DNA of 64,000 nt, from positions 1-64,000 of the forward strand of contig NZ_LIXZ01000013.1 of the NCBI RefSeq assembly GCF_001305855.1. The letters run 5' to 3'. Under the pieces are notes generated by a model. That model did no database searches, had not been told where the DNA came from, and saw only the letters and a program-made list of their open reading frames with translations. Below are positions 7,248 to 16,700 of this stretch, in pieces (positions within the stretch are counted from its first letter, which is position 1; every line of letters begins with the position of its first letter). The translations under genes were made by a program, and so were the position numbers. The stretch is from Rossellomorea vietnamensis (GTDB taxonomy: Bacteria; Bacillota; Bacilli; Bacillales; Bacillaceae_B).

Positions 7248-8579
7248 ATGAAAAAAGGAATCAAGATCGTCACCATCGGCGGGGGCTCGAGCTATACTCC
7301 CGAGTTTGTTGAAGGATTGATCAAGCGTTATGATGAGCTTCCGGTGAGTGAGCTGTGGCTTGTGGATATTGAAGCGGGAAAAGAGAAATTGAATATTGTC
7401 GGGAACTTAGCGAAGAGAATGGTGGAGAAGGCAAGAGTCCCGATGAAAGTCCATCTTACACTGGACAGGAGAGAGGCGTTGAGTGGAGCTGACTTTGTCA
7501 CGACCCAGATGCGGGTAGGACAGCTGAAAGCCCGGATTCAGGACGAGCGCCTGCCGATCAAGTACGGGATGATCGGCCAGGAGACCAATGGGGCGGGGGG
7601 GTTGTTCAAGGGTATGAGGACAATCCCTGTTCTTTTGGAAATTTCAAATGAAATGCAGGAGCTTTGTCCCGATGCCTGGCTGATCAATTTTACGAATCCA
7701 GCCGGCATGGTGACAGAAGCGATGCTCCGCTATGGTTCGCATCCGAAGGTCGTCGGCGTTTGCAATCTTCCCATCAATACGAGAATGACATTGGCAAGAC
7801 TCCTTGGGGTCGAGGTGGAACGCCTGCATATTGACTTTGCCGGACTCAATCATATGGTATATGGATTGGACGTGCGCGTGGACGGAGAGTCTGTATTAGG
7901 GGAAGTACTCGACATCATGAGTGATCCCGAAAGGCAGGTCAGCATGAGGAATATTGCTCCGCTGCCGTGGGAGCCTGAATTCATCAGGAGTCTGGGAGTC
8001 ATCCCTTGTCCATATCACCGCTATTACTACAAAACGGGTGAGATCTTAGACAAGCAGCTTGAGGAATTCAAGATGGGTACGACTCGTGCGGAAGTCGTCC
8101 AGCAGTTGGAGAGTGAGCTGTTTCATTTGTATAAGGACGAAGGTTTGGCGGTTAAGCCTCCGCAGCTTGAAGAGCGGGGAGGAGCTTATTACAGTGATGC
8201 AGCATGCAATCTCATAGCGTCCATCTATAATGATCGTGGAGATATCCAGACTTTGAATGTACGCAATGATGGAGCAATCAGTGATTTGCCCAGGGAGTCT
8301 GCTGTGGAAGTGAACTGTGTCGTGACGAAAGCGGGACCGAAGCCGATTGCTGTCGGGGAACTGCCCGTATCTGTGAAAGGGCTCGTGCAACAAATTAAAT
8401 CCTTTGAACGGGTGGCTGCAGAAGCATCCGTAACCGGCTCCTATGAAAAAGCATTGCTTGCCATGACGATCAATCCGTTGGTGACGAGTGATGTGAAAGC
8501 GAAACAATTGCTGGATAAAATGCTTGAGGTTCATAAAGAGTATTTACCGCAGTTTGATGCGGGAGTGACCCGTAATTAG
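7248..8579 (+). CDS. GH4 family 6-phospho-glycosidase
   Basis: A 443-residue NAD- and metal-dependent glycoside hydrolase of family 4, as in LicH/CelF 6-phospho-beta-glucosidases. It has the Rossmann start KIVTIGGGSSYTPEFVEGLI, MRVGQLKARIQDE, the motif GQETNGAGGLFKGMRTIPV, FTNPAGMVTEA, the metal-ligand VGVCNLP cysteine and GLNHMVYGL. These enzymes act in the cytoplasm on phospho-disaccharides delivered by a PTS, using an oxidation-elimination mechanism. It is the last gene of the rightward operon and is followed by a strong terminator. With MupG encoded opposite, the locus has two different phospho-disaccharide hydrolases. Substrate specificity is not readable. Confidence 0.92.
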   Translation: MKKGIKIVTIGGGSSYTPEFVEGLIKRYDELPVSELWLVDIEAGKEKLNIVGNLAKRMVEKARVPMKVHLTLDRREALSGADFVTTQMRVGQLKARIQDERLPIKYGMIGQETNGAGGLFKGMRTIPVLLEISNEMQELCPDAWLINFTNPAGMVTEAMLRYGSHPKVVGVCNLPINTRMTLARLLGVEVERLHIDFAGLNHMVYGLDVRVDGESVLGEVLDIMSDPERQVSMRNIAPLPWEPEFIRSLGVIPCPYHRYYYKTGEILDKQLEEFKMGTTRAEVVQQLESELFHLYKDEGLAVKPPQLEERGGAYYSDAACNLIASIYNDRGDIQTLNVRNDGAISDLPRESAVEVNCVVTKAGPKPIAVGELPVSVKGLVQQIKSFERVAAEASVTGSYEKALLAMTINPLVTSDVKAKQLLDKMLEVHKEYLPQFDAGVTRN

Positions 8580-8586
8580 AGATAGG

Positions 8587-8616
8587 AAACGTCCCGAATT
8601 GTGATTTGGGACGTTT
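8587..8616 (+). terminator. Rho-independent terminator after the GH4 gene
   Basis: AAACGTCCC pairs with GGGACGTTT across a 12-nt loop, followed by a T-run. Confidence 0.85.
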
Positions 8617-8647
8617 TTTTGGTGGGGAAGAGAGTGAAGGAACGGGT

Positions 8648-8720
8648 TATTATCAACTTCCCGGTTTTATTTTCAAACCGGACCAGCTTATTTTCAAAAA
8701 CCAGAATATATTTTCAAAAC
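8648..8720. repeat. 20-21 bp periodic array of TATTTTCAAA, four units
   Basis: TATTTTCAAA (first copy TATTATCAAC) starts at 8648, 8668, 8689 and 8709, spacings of 20, 21 and 20 bp. Sequences between the cores differ. The array lies between a terminator and the EamA gene. Confidence 0.75.
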
Positions 8721-8805
8721 CACACAAAAAAACCCCTGCACATCTTTCCCCGGGACTAGCATACCTTGATAAAAAGAAACCTTGTCCAGAAAGGATGCCC
8801 CGTCC

Positions 8806-9729
8806 ATGATTCCAATTAAAACAAAGGTTGCCGCCTCATTATATGCCACGATGTCCATCAGCTTCTGGGGCATTTCCTTCGTGTCAACGAAAGCGGTGCT
8901 TGGTACACTTGATCCGTATACGCTCCTCGTTCTCCGCTTTGGGATCGGAGCTCTGTTTCTCCTCGTACTCCTATTACTAAAAGGATATAGGCTCACAATC
9001 CCTCTGAAGTATGTCCCTCACTTGATCATTTTGGGGGTCCTCGGAGTCTTCATTCACCAGGTCATCCAGGCGACGGCACTTCTGAATATTGATGCATCGT
9101 CGGCAGGGTGGATGATTTCATTTTCCCCGGTGTTCACCGTCATCCTCTCCATGATGTTTCTACATGAAAAAATGACACTCCCTAAAGCTCTGGGGATGAT
9201 CATCGCGATTACAGGTGTGCTGATGGTGACGACAGCGAGGAGTGGGCAATCGATTGGACTTGCGGTTAACATCGGATATATATTGATGATTCTCAGCACG
9301 TTGAACTGGGCGGTTTACTCCGTGCTTTTGAAAAAACTTCGTATTGAGCTGCCATCCCTCGTGATCACCTTTTATATGAGCCTGCTGGGATTCAGTTTGA
9401 CCATCCCGTTTCTCATCCGCAACCGTGGCTGGGAAGACATTTCCCAACTATCAAATGTGGAGTGGGCACACTTGATTTTTCTAGGTGTATTCGTTTCAGG
9501 GATCGCGTATTGGTACTGGGCGAAGGCATTGGAAGTATTGGATGCGTCCAAGGTGTCAATGTTTCTCTACTTGGAACCTGTCACAACTCTCATTGCCGCC
9601 ATTCTCCTCCTGCACGAGAAAATTTTTCTCATAAGCATCCTGGGTGGAGTCATAATTATAATAGGAGTTGTCATTGTCAATGGTCAGGTGATTTCTGTCC
9701 TCCATCGCTTTCTATGGAGGAAACGATAA
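8806..9729 (+). CDS. EamA/DMT-family exporter (RhaT-like)
   Basis: A 307-residue drug/metabolite transporter family protein with about ten membrane helices in two EamA repeats, e.g. FWGISFVSTKAVLGTLDPY in the first half and LNWAVYSVLLKKLR in the second. Members export amino acids or small metabolites. The ATG at 8806 is preferred over an in-frame TTG at 8782, because the AAAGGATG ribosome site lies inside the longer version. It ends 18 nt before a cysteine dioxygenase gene, so the pair is likely co-transcribed and the substrate might be a sulfur amino acid or its oxidation product (inference). Confidence 0.88.
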   Translation: MIPIKTKVAASLYATMSISFWGISFVSTKAVLGTLDPYTLLVLRFGIGALFLLVLLLLKGYRLTIPLKYVPHLIILGVLGVFIHQVIQATALLNIDASSAGWMISFSPVFTVILSMMFLHEKMTLPKALGMIIAITGVLMVTTARSGQSIGLAVNIGYILMILSTLNWAVYSVLLKKLRIELPSLVITFYMSLLGFSLTIPFLIRNRGWEDISQLSNVEWAHLIFLGVFVSGIAYWYWAKALEVLDASKVSMFLYLEPVTTLIAAILLLHEKIFLISILGGVIIIIGVVIVNGQVISVLHRFLWRKR

Positions 9730-9747
9730 CAACAGGGGGGATCCTCA

Positions 9748-10299
9748 GTGACCTTAAAGAAACGGATTAAGAATCGATTGGATGAATTGTCTCATCCTTC
9801 AACGAAAGAACTTAAAGAAGTCTTGCAGTCTCTCAATATACGTCTTGAAGATTTACAGCCTTACCTGGAGTCTCCGGAAGGAAAACCATATTATCGAAAA
9901 CTCCTTTATCAAAATGAAGCAGTGGAGCTCCTCGTCATGAATTGGTCCGATATGGAATGTGCCCCGCACGATCACGGGAATTCGAAGGGATGGATCCAGG
10001 TGATGAATGGGACTTCCGTCAACACGATCTTTGAAGTGAAGGATAACAATCTTCCCGAGGAGTTATTTGACCGGGAATATAGGGAAGGTTCTTTCTTTTT
10101 TGCACCGAAGAAAGGGGTTCATAAAATGAAAAAGGGGAGTACAGGGGATCTTGTGACTCTCCACCTGTATTCACCGCCGATTCAAGGGATGATGGTGTAC
10201 GATTTGGAGAAATGTGCGGCCTGTGTGGTATCGGATGAATGTGGGGCATGGTGGCCGGATCATATGAGGCAAAAGGTAAAGGAAATACAGTTGAGATAA
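9748..10299 (+). CDS. Cysteine dioxygenase family protein
   Basis: A 183-residue cupin of the thiol dioxygenase (CDO type I) family. It oxidises the thiol of cysteine or a related compound to a sulfinic acid at a mononuclear iron held by three histidines. Visible ligands are His74 and His76 in CAPHDHGNSKG and His125 in GVHKM. LVTLHLYSPPIQGM near residue 150 is the conserved second cupin motif. The C-terminal part has several cysteines (KCAACVVSDEC). The start is GTG at 9748 behind CAGGGGGG. It is followed by a strong bidirectional terminator. The substrate could be another thiol such as 3-mercaptopropionate. Confidence 0.85.
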   Translation: MTLKKRIKNRLDELSHPSTKELKEVLQSLNIRLEDLQPYLESPEGKPYYRKLLYQNEAVELLVMNWSDMECAPHDHGNSKGWIQVMNGTSVNTIFEVKDNNLPEELFDREYREGSFFFAPKKGVHKMKKGSTGDLVTLHLYSPPIQGMMVYDLEKCAACVVSDECGAWWPDHMRQKVKEIQLR

Positions 10300-10300
10300 G

Positions 10301-10335
10301 AAGAAGCGTTTCCCCGCCACGGGGAAACGCTTCTT
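10301..10335. terminator. Bidirectional terminator between convergent genes
   Basis: AAGAAGCGTTTCCCC pairs with GGGGAAACGCTTCTT; it serves the cysteine dioxygenase gene and the convergent yngK-like gene. Confidence 0.88.
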
Positions 10336-10342
10336 TCTATGA

Positions 10343-11893
10343 TTATCGTACTCTCACTGTTTTCGCGTCCTTACTTTCAACACCTGTCGGAGATACGGAT
10401 GTCACACCATATGTGTACATTGCTCCTTCTACAGCTGATGTGTCTTGATACGTCGTAACCTTCTCTTGAGAATACACGACATCCACGATATTCGCAGAAT
10501 TCTTGTAATCTCCTTCTTTCACGCCGTCAAAGCGGTAGATGACATACTTTCTGGCATCTGAATGTTTTTTGTCATCGATGGTAATGGTAATGCCGTCTTT
10601 CTGTTTTTTTGCTTTTACGGTGTTCGGTTTCTTCGGAAGGTCATCATTGTTCCAAGGAGTGGCAGGCGTCAAGGCTGTTTCCGTATATACTTCATTCCGT
10701 AAAATATCAGCGTACCCAAGTGGGTTTTCAAAAATTTGTCTTAAGGAGAAATGCATTTGGCCGAGGGCCGTCCCGTTAGCGCGGTTGTCCATGATTTGCT
10801 CCGGCAGTTCATAAGGATTGAACCATTCCTGGTCAAAATTGTCCCCGACCTTATAATCGGCCATCCCGATGTACAGATTGACCGGATGCTCATAGGAATA
10901 CTCATTCACTTCCCGGCTCCACCAGTCGAGCAGGACGGAGTAGTTGGCGACGGCAAGTTTCCTGGACCAATAGATTTGCGGGGTGATGTAGTCGATGCTA
11001 CCGTCCTTGATCCACTGTCGGGTGTCGGCATACAGGTCATCGAAATTCGTTTGTCCCGCTTTTGTCTCGCTTCCCGTCGGATCATCGGCAATGTTTCTCC
11101 ATACGCCAAAAGGGGAAATCCCGAATTGGACATACTCTTTGATTGCTTTGATTTCAGTGTTGATATCAGCCACCAGTTCATCGACGTTGTTCCGTCTCCA
11201 ATCATCGATTTTGTCGAATGTGCTGCCATATTTCTCGTATGTATCTTGATCTGGGAAGCTTTCTCCTGCGATTTTATAAGGGTAGAAGTAATCATCCATA
11301 TGAACGGCTTCAATGTCGTAATTGGTGACTAATTCTTTTACTGTTTCAATCAAGTAATCTTGCACTTCAGGTATTCCGGGATTGAAGTAGTATTGCTTTC
11401 CATATTTCAGTACCCATTCCGGATGAAGCTTGGCAACGTTGTCATCTGCAAGGGACTCGATCGTTTGATTCGGCATCGTGATCCGGTAAGGGTTCACCCA
11501 TGCATGCACCTCGATCCCTCGTTTATGTGATTCATCTAACATGATGGCAAGTGGGTCATAGCCCGGATCGGTACCCTGCTCTTCCCCCGTAATATACTGG
11601 GACCATGGGGCAAGTTCGGAAGGATATAGGGCATCGGCAGTCGGCTTGACTTGATAAATCACCGTATTGAAGTTCAATTCTCTCAACTCGTCCAGGGTGT
11701 TCACCACCCAATCCGTAAATTCCTGCTTGTCCATTCCAGGCGCCATGTCGATATTCGCCACGGTCGCAATCCACGCAGCCCGCATCTCATGCTTCGGTTC
11801 AGACGTACCGGATGCTTTCGCTTTCCCGGTAGAAAAGGGAAGAGCCAGTGACAACAACATCAAGGCAATAATCATGTACTTTACTGCTTTCAT
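10343..11893 (-). CDS. yngK: YngK-like secreted glycoside hydrolase (DUF187/GHL10)
   Basis: A 516-residue exported protein with a Sec signal peptide (KYMIIALMLLSLALPFSTGKAKA) followed by a GHL10/DUF187 glycosidase-like TIM barrel. Conserved segments are MRAAWIATVANIDMAP, NFNTVIYQVKPTADALYPS, WVNPYRITMPN and AVHMDDYFYPY, with a C-terminal fibronectin-III-like domain (from about residue 420). It resembles Bacillus subtilis YngK; the family is thought to act on cell-wall or other polysaccharides, but substrates are poorly defined. A cre-like box (11920-11933) lies just upstream of the start, suggesting CcpA control. It is monocistronic and convergent with the dioxygenase gene. Confidence 0.85.
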   Translation of the reverse strand: MKAVKYMIIALMLLSLALPFSTGKAKASGTSEPKHEMRAAWIATVANIDMAPGMDKQEFTDWVVNTLDELRELNFNTVIYQVKPTADALYPSELAPWSQYITGEEQGTDPGYDPLAIMLDESHKRGIEVHAWVNPYRITMPNQTIESLADDNVAKLHPEWVLKYGKQYYFNPGIPEVQDYLIETVKELVTNYDIEAVHMDDYFYPYKIAGESFPDQDTYEKYGSTFDKIDDWRRNNVDELVADINTEIKAIKEYVQFGISPFGVWRNIADDPTGSETKAGQTNFDDLYADTRQWIKDGSIDYITPQIYWSRKLAVANYSVLLDWWSREVNEYSYEHPVNLYIGMADYKVGDNFDQEWFNPYELPEQIMDNRANGTALGQMHFSLRQIFENPLGYADILRNEVYTETALTPATPWNNDDLPKKPNTVKAKKQKDGITITIDDKKHSDARKYVIYRFDGVKEGDYKNSANIVDVVYSQEKVTTYQDTSAVEGAMYTYGVTSVSPTGVESKDAKTVRVR

Positions 11894-11919
11894 TTCTCTA
11901 CTCCTCTCTTGCGATTAAA

Positions 11920-11933
11920 AGAAACCGCTTTCA
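11920..11933 (-). promoter_or_regulatory. cre-like box upstream of yngK
   Basis: On the minus strand the sequence is TGAAAGCGGTTTCT, one mismatch (last base) from TGWAANCGNTNWCA. It lies 27 nt upstream of the yngK start. Confidence 0.5.
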
Positions 11934-12166
11934 TTTTATTGAAATAATACTTCATTAAATTTAACGAAAATATGAAATATTATTTCTACTTTAATTATAA
12001 GGGGTTCCATTACTCTGGTATATAGTACCAATGAGGTGAAAAAACTGAATATTCAATCGTTAAAGAGGAGGAAAGAACCAGGTGAATACTTCTAAAAAGA
12101 GTAAAAAGGGAAAGAATGAATGAAGTGGTGTAAAATAGAAGAGAAATGTAAAAGGGAGAGGATGAC

Positions 12167-13207
12167 ATGTTCAAAGATCTACCGATCGAACAATGCGATT
12201 TAGAAAAGTATACATTCGTGGACGTAAGGTCTCCTTCTGAATATAGGGAAATGACGATTCCGGGCAGTCTGAATATACCCGTTTTCGATGATGAAGAGAG
12301 AGCAGAAGTCGGGACATTATATAAGCAAGTGAGTAAGGAAGTGGCGACGGACCGGGGACTGGAGATTTTTTCGGGTAAGTTACCCAGGTTCATTAACGAG
12401 TTCAAGAAACTAGAAGGAGAAATCGTCGTATTTTGCTGGCGGGGTGGTATGCGAAGCAAAGCTGCCGCGACTTTCCTGGACCTGATGGGGATCAGGACTT
12501 CCCGAATTCTGGGAGGGGTCAGGGCTTATCGCCACTGGGTGCTGAAGGGGCTTGAGAATATTGATATGAAGCCTGCTTCATTCGTATTAAACGGTGGGAC
12601 AGGCACCGGAAAGACCGCGATTTTGAAGAAGCTTCAAGAGGAAGGATATCCGGTGCTTGATATAGAAGGCCTCGCCAACCATAGAGGATCCATATTTGGG
12701 GAAATCGGACTTACAGCCCACAACCAGAAAACATTCGATTCCCTCCTCCTTCGGGAACTGAAGAAGAAGCAGGAATCTCCTTTTCTTTTATTTGAAGCGG
12801 AAAGTAAGCGGATTGGAAAGGTTCTCCTTCCTGATTTTCTCATTCAGAAGAAGGAAGAGGCATTTCATATCTTTATCGAAATGCCCATGAAAGAAAGGGT
12901 TCACCATATATTAGAAGAGTACCGCCTCCACGAACATCATGAAGAATTTGTGAAAGCGTTCAGGACCATAAAGCGGCGGATTCACAGTCCGATTGCAAAT
13001 GAAATCGAAGGTGAGCTGCAAGAGAGAAATTATGAGCGGATATTAGAACTGCTTATTGAATACTATTATGACCCAAGGTACTTGCATATGTGGAATCAAT
13101 ATCCCGAGGATCGAAAGACCACGGTTAAGGTGAATTCAATCGAAGAAGCATACCAAGAGATCAAGAAGCTCCTTCCTAAGAAAAGCCCCTTGGTTTCTAA
13201 TCACTGA
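12167..13207 (+). CDS. mnmH: tRNA 2-selenouridine synthase MnmH (SelU/YbbB)
   Basis: A 346-residue enzyme that converts 2-thiouridine at the tRNA wobble position to 2-selenouridine via a geranylated intermediate, using selenophosphate. The N-terminal rhodanese domain has VDVRSPSEYREMTIPGS and the active loop FCWRGGMRS with catalytic Cys90. The second domain carries a P-loop GGTGTGKT at about 143-150. Length and domain order are normal. It starts at an ATG behind GGGAGAGG. No selD (selenophosphate synthetase) is visible in this window, so selenium supply must come from elsewhere, or the enzyme works only as a geranyltransferase. Confidence 0.93.
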   Translation: MFKDLPIEQCDLEKYTFVDVRSPSEYREMTIPGSLNIPVFDDEERAEVGTLYKQVSKEVATDRGLEIFSGKLPRFINEFKKLEGEIVVFCWRGGMRSKAAATFLDLMGIRTSRILGGVRAYRHWVLKGLENIDMKPASFVLNGGTGTGKTAILKKLQEEGYPVLDIEGLANHRGSIFGEIGLTAHNQKTFDSLLLRELKKKQESPFLLFEAESKRIGKVLLPDFLIQKKEEAFHIFIEMPMKERVHHILEEYRLHEHHEEFVKAFRTIKRRIHSPIANEIEGELQERNYERILELLIEYYYDPRYLHMWNQYPEDRKTTVKVNSIEEAYQEIKKLLPKKSPLVSNH

Positions 13208-13261
13208 GACCTTTGCCCATGAGGATGGGTGAGGGTTTTGTTAGATGTTGTCTGTTAGAAG

Positions 13262-13305
13262 AAAGAGGGACGGACCTTCGTGGTTACGAAGGTCCGTCCC
13301 TCTTT
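13262..13305. repeat. Inverted pair of the GAGGGACGGACC motif
   Basis: The 20-bp left arm begins AAAGAGGGACGGACC and pairs perfectly with the right arm ending GGTCCGTCCCTCTTT around a 4-nt loop. It would form a very stable hairpin and could terminate mnmH transcripts. Confidence 0.85.
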
Positions 13306-13383
13306 CATTTGGTTTAAAACGGTGGAGGAGAGGGAATAGAAGAGGAGTTTCAGAAGAAAATGGCAATTTCGTTTTCATCCGTA

Positions 13384-13397
13384 GAGGTCCGTCCCTC
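13384..13397 (-). repeat. Dispersed motif, reverse copy
   Basis: GAGGTCCGTCCCTC, the reverse complement of GAGGGACGGACCTC. Confidence 0.75.
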
Positions 13398-13672
13398 CAA
13401 CCAAAGGGCTGATTTGATGACAAATTTTGTTGAAAAAAATTTTTTTTAGTGAATTTTTTGTATGAAAATTCATATGTGGTTTTGATGAAATATACTTAGG
13501 AACACGAATTATTGTAAGCGATTTCTTTATGTTTGTATCAAGCTTTTAAAGATTCTGAATATTATGTTAAAGGTAATGTGAGTAAATCAACGTTCTTCCT
13601 TTTGGTTCCATATATATTTGGAAAATATGCAGAATTACCATTAACATAATTTTTCGTTTTTTCTAAATTTCA

Positions 13673-13718
13673 TGATATACTAACGAAAATTAAGAAAATT
13701 TAATTAACCGGTTAATTA
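13673..13718 (+). promoter_or_regulatory. Likely gltA promoter (extended -10) with downstream palindrome
   Basis: TGATATACT at 13673-13681 is an extended -10 element. About 20 nt downstream, TAATTAACCGGTTAATTA (13701-13718) is a perfect 18-bp palindrome in the leader, 38 nt before the gltA start. It looks like an operator. No convincing -35 is visible, which would fit an activator-dependent promoter. Confidence 0.45.
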
Positions 13719-13756
13719 TTCAAAAAATATACAAGTTTGGTAGAGGAGGACATTGG

Positions 13757-16700
13757 ATGAAAACGAATCTTCCTGTAGCGCAAGGCATGTATGATCCTGC
13801 GCAAGAACATGAAGCATGTGGAATTGGCATGATTGCAAATATCGATGGGACGAAAAGTCACAGCATCGTTCAAAATGCCATTAATATTCTATGTAACTTA
13901 GAGCACCGCGGGGGACAATCCGCTGATACAAGTACCGGGGACGGTGCAGGTATCCTTACCCAAATCCCACATCATTTCTTTAAGAAGCAATGTGAGAAAG
14001 AAGACATCATCCTCCCAAGGAAAGGTGAATATGGGATCGGGATGGTGTTCCTTCCTGAAAATTATGACAAGCGCCAGAAGAGTAAGGAAATCTTTGAACG
14101 CATCATTGAAGAAGAGGGCCAGAAGACACTCGGATGGAGACCTGTTCCACTTAATGATTCCTTTGTAGGGAAAGTGGCATCGAAGTCGAAGCCGTTCATC
14201 CGTCAAGTGTTCATCGGGGCATCGGAAGACATGCAGTCACGAATGGATTTTGAGCGCAAGCTTTATGTGATCCGTAAGCGTATCGAAAAAGAAGTGGCGA
14301 CCGTCGAAGGACAAGAGGACGTTTACCTTTGCAGTTTGTCTTCCACGACCATCGTCTACAAAGGGATGCTTATCCCGGAACAACTCGATTCCTTTTATAT
14401 TGACCTCAACCACCCTGAGTTCCGCTCAGCTTTAGCTCTTGTACATTCCCGCTTTAGTACAAACACTTTCCCAAGCTGGCAGCGGTCTCATCCAAACAGA
14501 TATACCATTCATAATGGAGAATTCAATACATTGCGAGGAAATGTGAACTGGATGCGCGCACGTGAAAAACTGTGCAGCTCAAGTGCCTTCAATGAAGAAG
14601 ACCTGGAAAAAATCCTACCGGTTATCGATGAGACAGGCAGTGATTCCTCCATGTTTGATAACTGCTTTGAATTCCTTCACTTATCAGGAAGATCCCTTGC
14701 ACATACAGCCATGATGATGGTGCCGGAACCATGGGAGAACGATGACACGATCCATCCAAAGAAGAAGGATTTCTATGAATATCACAGTTGTTTGATGGAA
14801 CCGTGGGATGGACCGGCAGCCCTCGTGTTCACGGATGGAACGCAGATCGGGGCCTGTCTGGATCGAAATGGACTACGCCCGGCCCGATACTATGTGACAA
14901 AGAGCGGCATGATCGTTCTTGGATCTGAAGTAGGGGCGCTGGATATTTTTGCCGATGATATTGTATACAAAGACCGCCTGCAGCCTGGGAAGATGCTTCT
15001 CGTCGATTTGGAAAAGGGAAGAATCATCCCGGATGAAGAAATCAAGCTGCGCGTTGCTTCCGAGCAGCCGTACAGACACTGGCTGGATAATAATAAGTTT
15101 GAACTTGAGGATCTTCCGGAAACGACCCAGGAAGTGGTGCAATTTGATTCTGATGAAGTCCTCCTGCAGCAGCAGGCATTCGGCTACACGACAGAGGAAC
15201 TGAACAAAATCATCAAACCGATGGTGACGGATGGGAAAGACCCGGTCGGTTCCATGGGGTATGATTCCCCTCTCGCCGTGTTATCCAAAAAGCCACAGCT
15301 TCTTTATAATTACTTCAAACAACTATTTGCTCAAGTCACAAACCCGCCGATCGATGCGATCCGGGAACAAATCATCACTTCTGTGGGAACAACGATCGGA
15401 GCAGAAGGGAACCTGGTGAATCCGGGTCCTGAAAGCTGCAGGCACATCCATTTGAAGTCACCGATTTTAACCGGGGAAGAGCTTGAGAAGCTTCGTCATC
15501 AAAAAGAGAAGGGCTTCAATGCTGTTACGTTATCGACTTTATTTAACGTAACAGATGAAGAAAACCTGCTCGAAGGCACGCTGGATGCTCTGTATGAAAA
15601 AGCTGACCAGGCCGTTGCAGCTGGTGCCACACTCCTTATTTTATCTGACCGGGGAGTCGTGAAGGATAAAGCAGCGATTCCAGCACTCCTTGCCGTTTCC
15701 GGCCTGCATCATCATTTAATCCGTCAAGGTACGCGTACAACCGTCAGTATCCTCCTCGAATCAGGGGAACCCCGGGAAGTACATCACTTTGCAACCCTGC
15801 TTGGATATGGTGCAGAAGCCATCAATCCGTATCTGGCCTATGAAACGCTGCGTGATTTAATTGAAAAAGGCGAACTTCAAGATACCACTTATGAAAAAGC
15901 GGTGCAGCGTTTTATTAAATCGGGAACAGATGGGGTCATCAAGGTCCTATCCAAAATGGGGATTTCAACGATTCAAAGTTATCGTGGGGCTCAAATCTTT
16001 GAAGCAGTCGGCATCCATAAGGATGTCATCGATAAATATTTCACCCGCACCGCTTCAAGGCTCGGCGGAATCGGAATGGATATCATCGAAAAAGAGGTAC
16101 TCTTAAGACATCGGAAAGCATTCAATGATCGAAAAGATCACCACCGTACATTGGAATCGGGAGACGAATTCCAATATCGTAAAAATGGAGAGGATCATGC
16201 GTACAATCCAAGTACCATTCACACTCTTCAGCATGCATGCCGTACGAATAATTATGAGTTGTTCAAGAAATATTCCAATATGCTGACAGATGAAAAGCAG
16301 AATCTTCAATCCCTGCGCGGCCTTCTTTCATTCAAAGAAACGAAGCCAATCCCGATTGAAGAGGTGGAATCAGTCGAAGAAATCTGTCGCCGGTTCAAGA
16401 CCGGTGCCATGTCATTTGGTTCTATCAGTCAGGAAGCCCACGAAGCATTGGCGATTGCCATGAATAAAATCGGTGGACGGAGCAACTCAGGGGAAGGCGG
16501 GGAACACCCTGACCGCTTCATTCCTGATGAGAACGGAGATTCACGCCGCAGCTCGATCAAACAAGTGGCGTCAGGACGATTCGGTGTAACGAGTCATTAT
16601 CTTGTAAACGCCGATGAGATTCAAATCAAGGTCGCTCAAGGGGCAAAACCTGGTGAAGGGGGACATCTCCCTGGTAAAAAGGTCTATCCTTGGGTTGCTG

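Larger units (their letters stand above)
13208..13756. other. 549-bp intergenic region before gltA: repeats plus gltA promoter
   Basis: It contains a weak hairpin after mnmH (13217-13237), a perfect GAGGGACGGACC inverted repeat (13262-13305), a lone reverse copy (13384-13397), a very A/T-rich stretch (13430-13700), a likely promoter and a palindrome near gltA. The divergent gltC regulator found in B. subtilis is not here, and I see no GltC-type box I would trust. Confidence 0.6.

Noticed and set aside
10751-11332. 193-aa frame opposite yngK
   Set aside because: Shadow frame inside a well-supported secreted hydrolase; no independent signals.
12016-12030. Small palindrome TGGTA-TATAG-TACCA upstream of mnmH
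   Set aside because: Short and without a known matching regulator; may simply overlap the promoter.
12082-12123. 13-codon frame VNTSKKSKKGKNE behind AGGAGG, upstream of mnmH
   Set aside because: The ribosome site is good, but the peptide is very short and highly basic with no conservation evidence; it could be a leader or chance.
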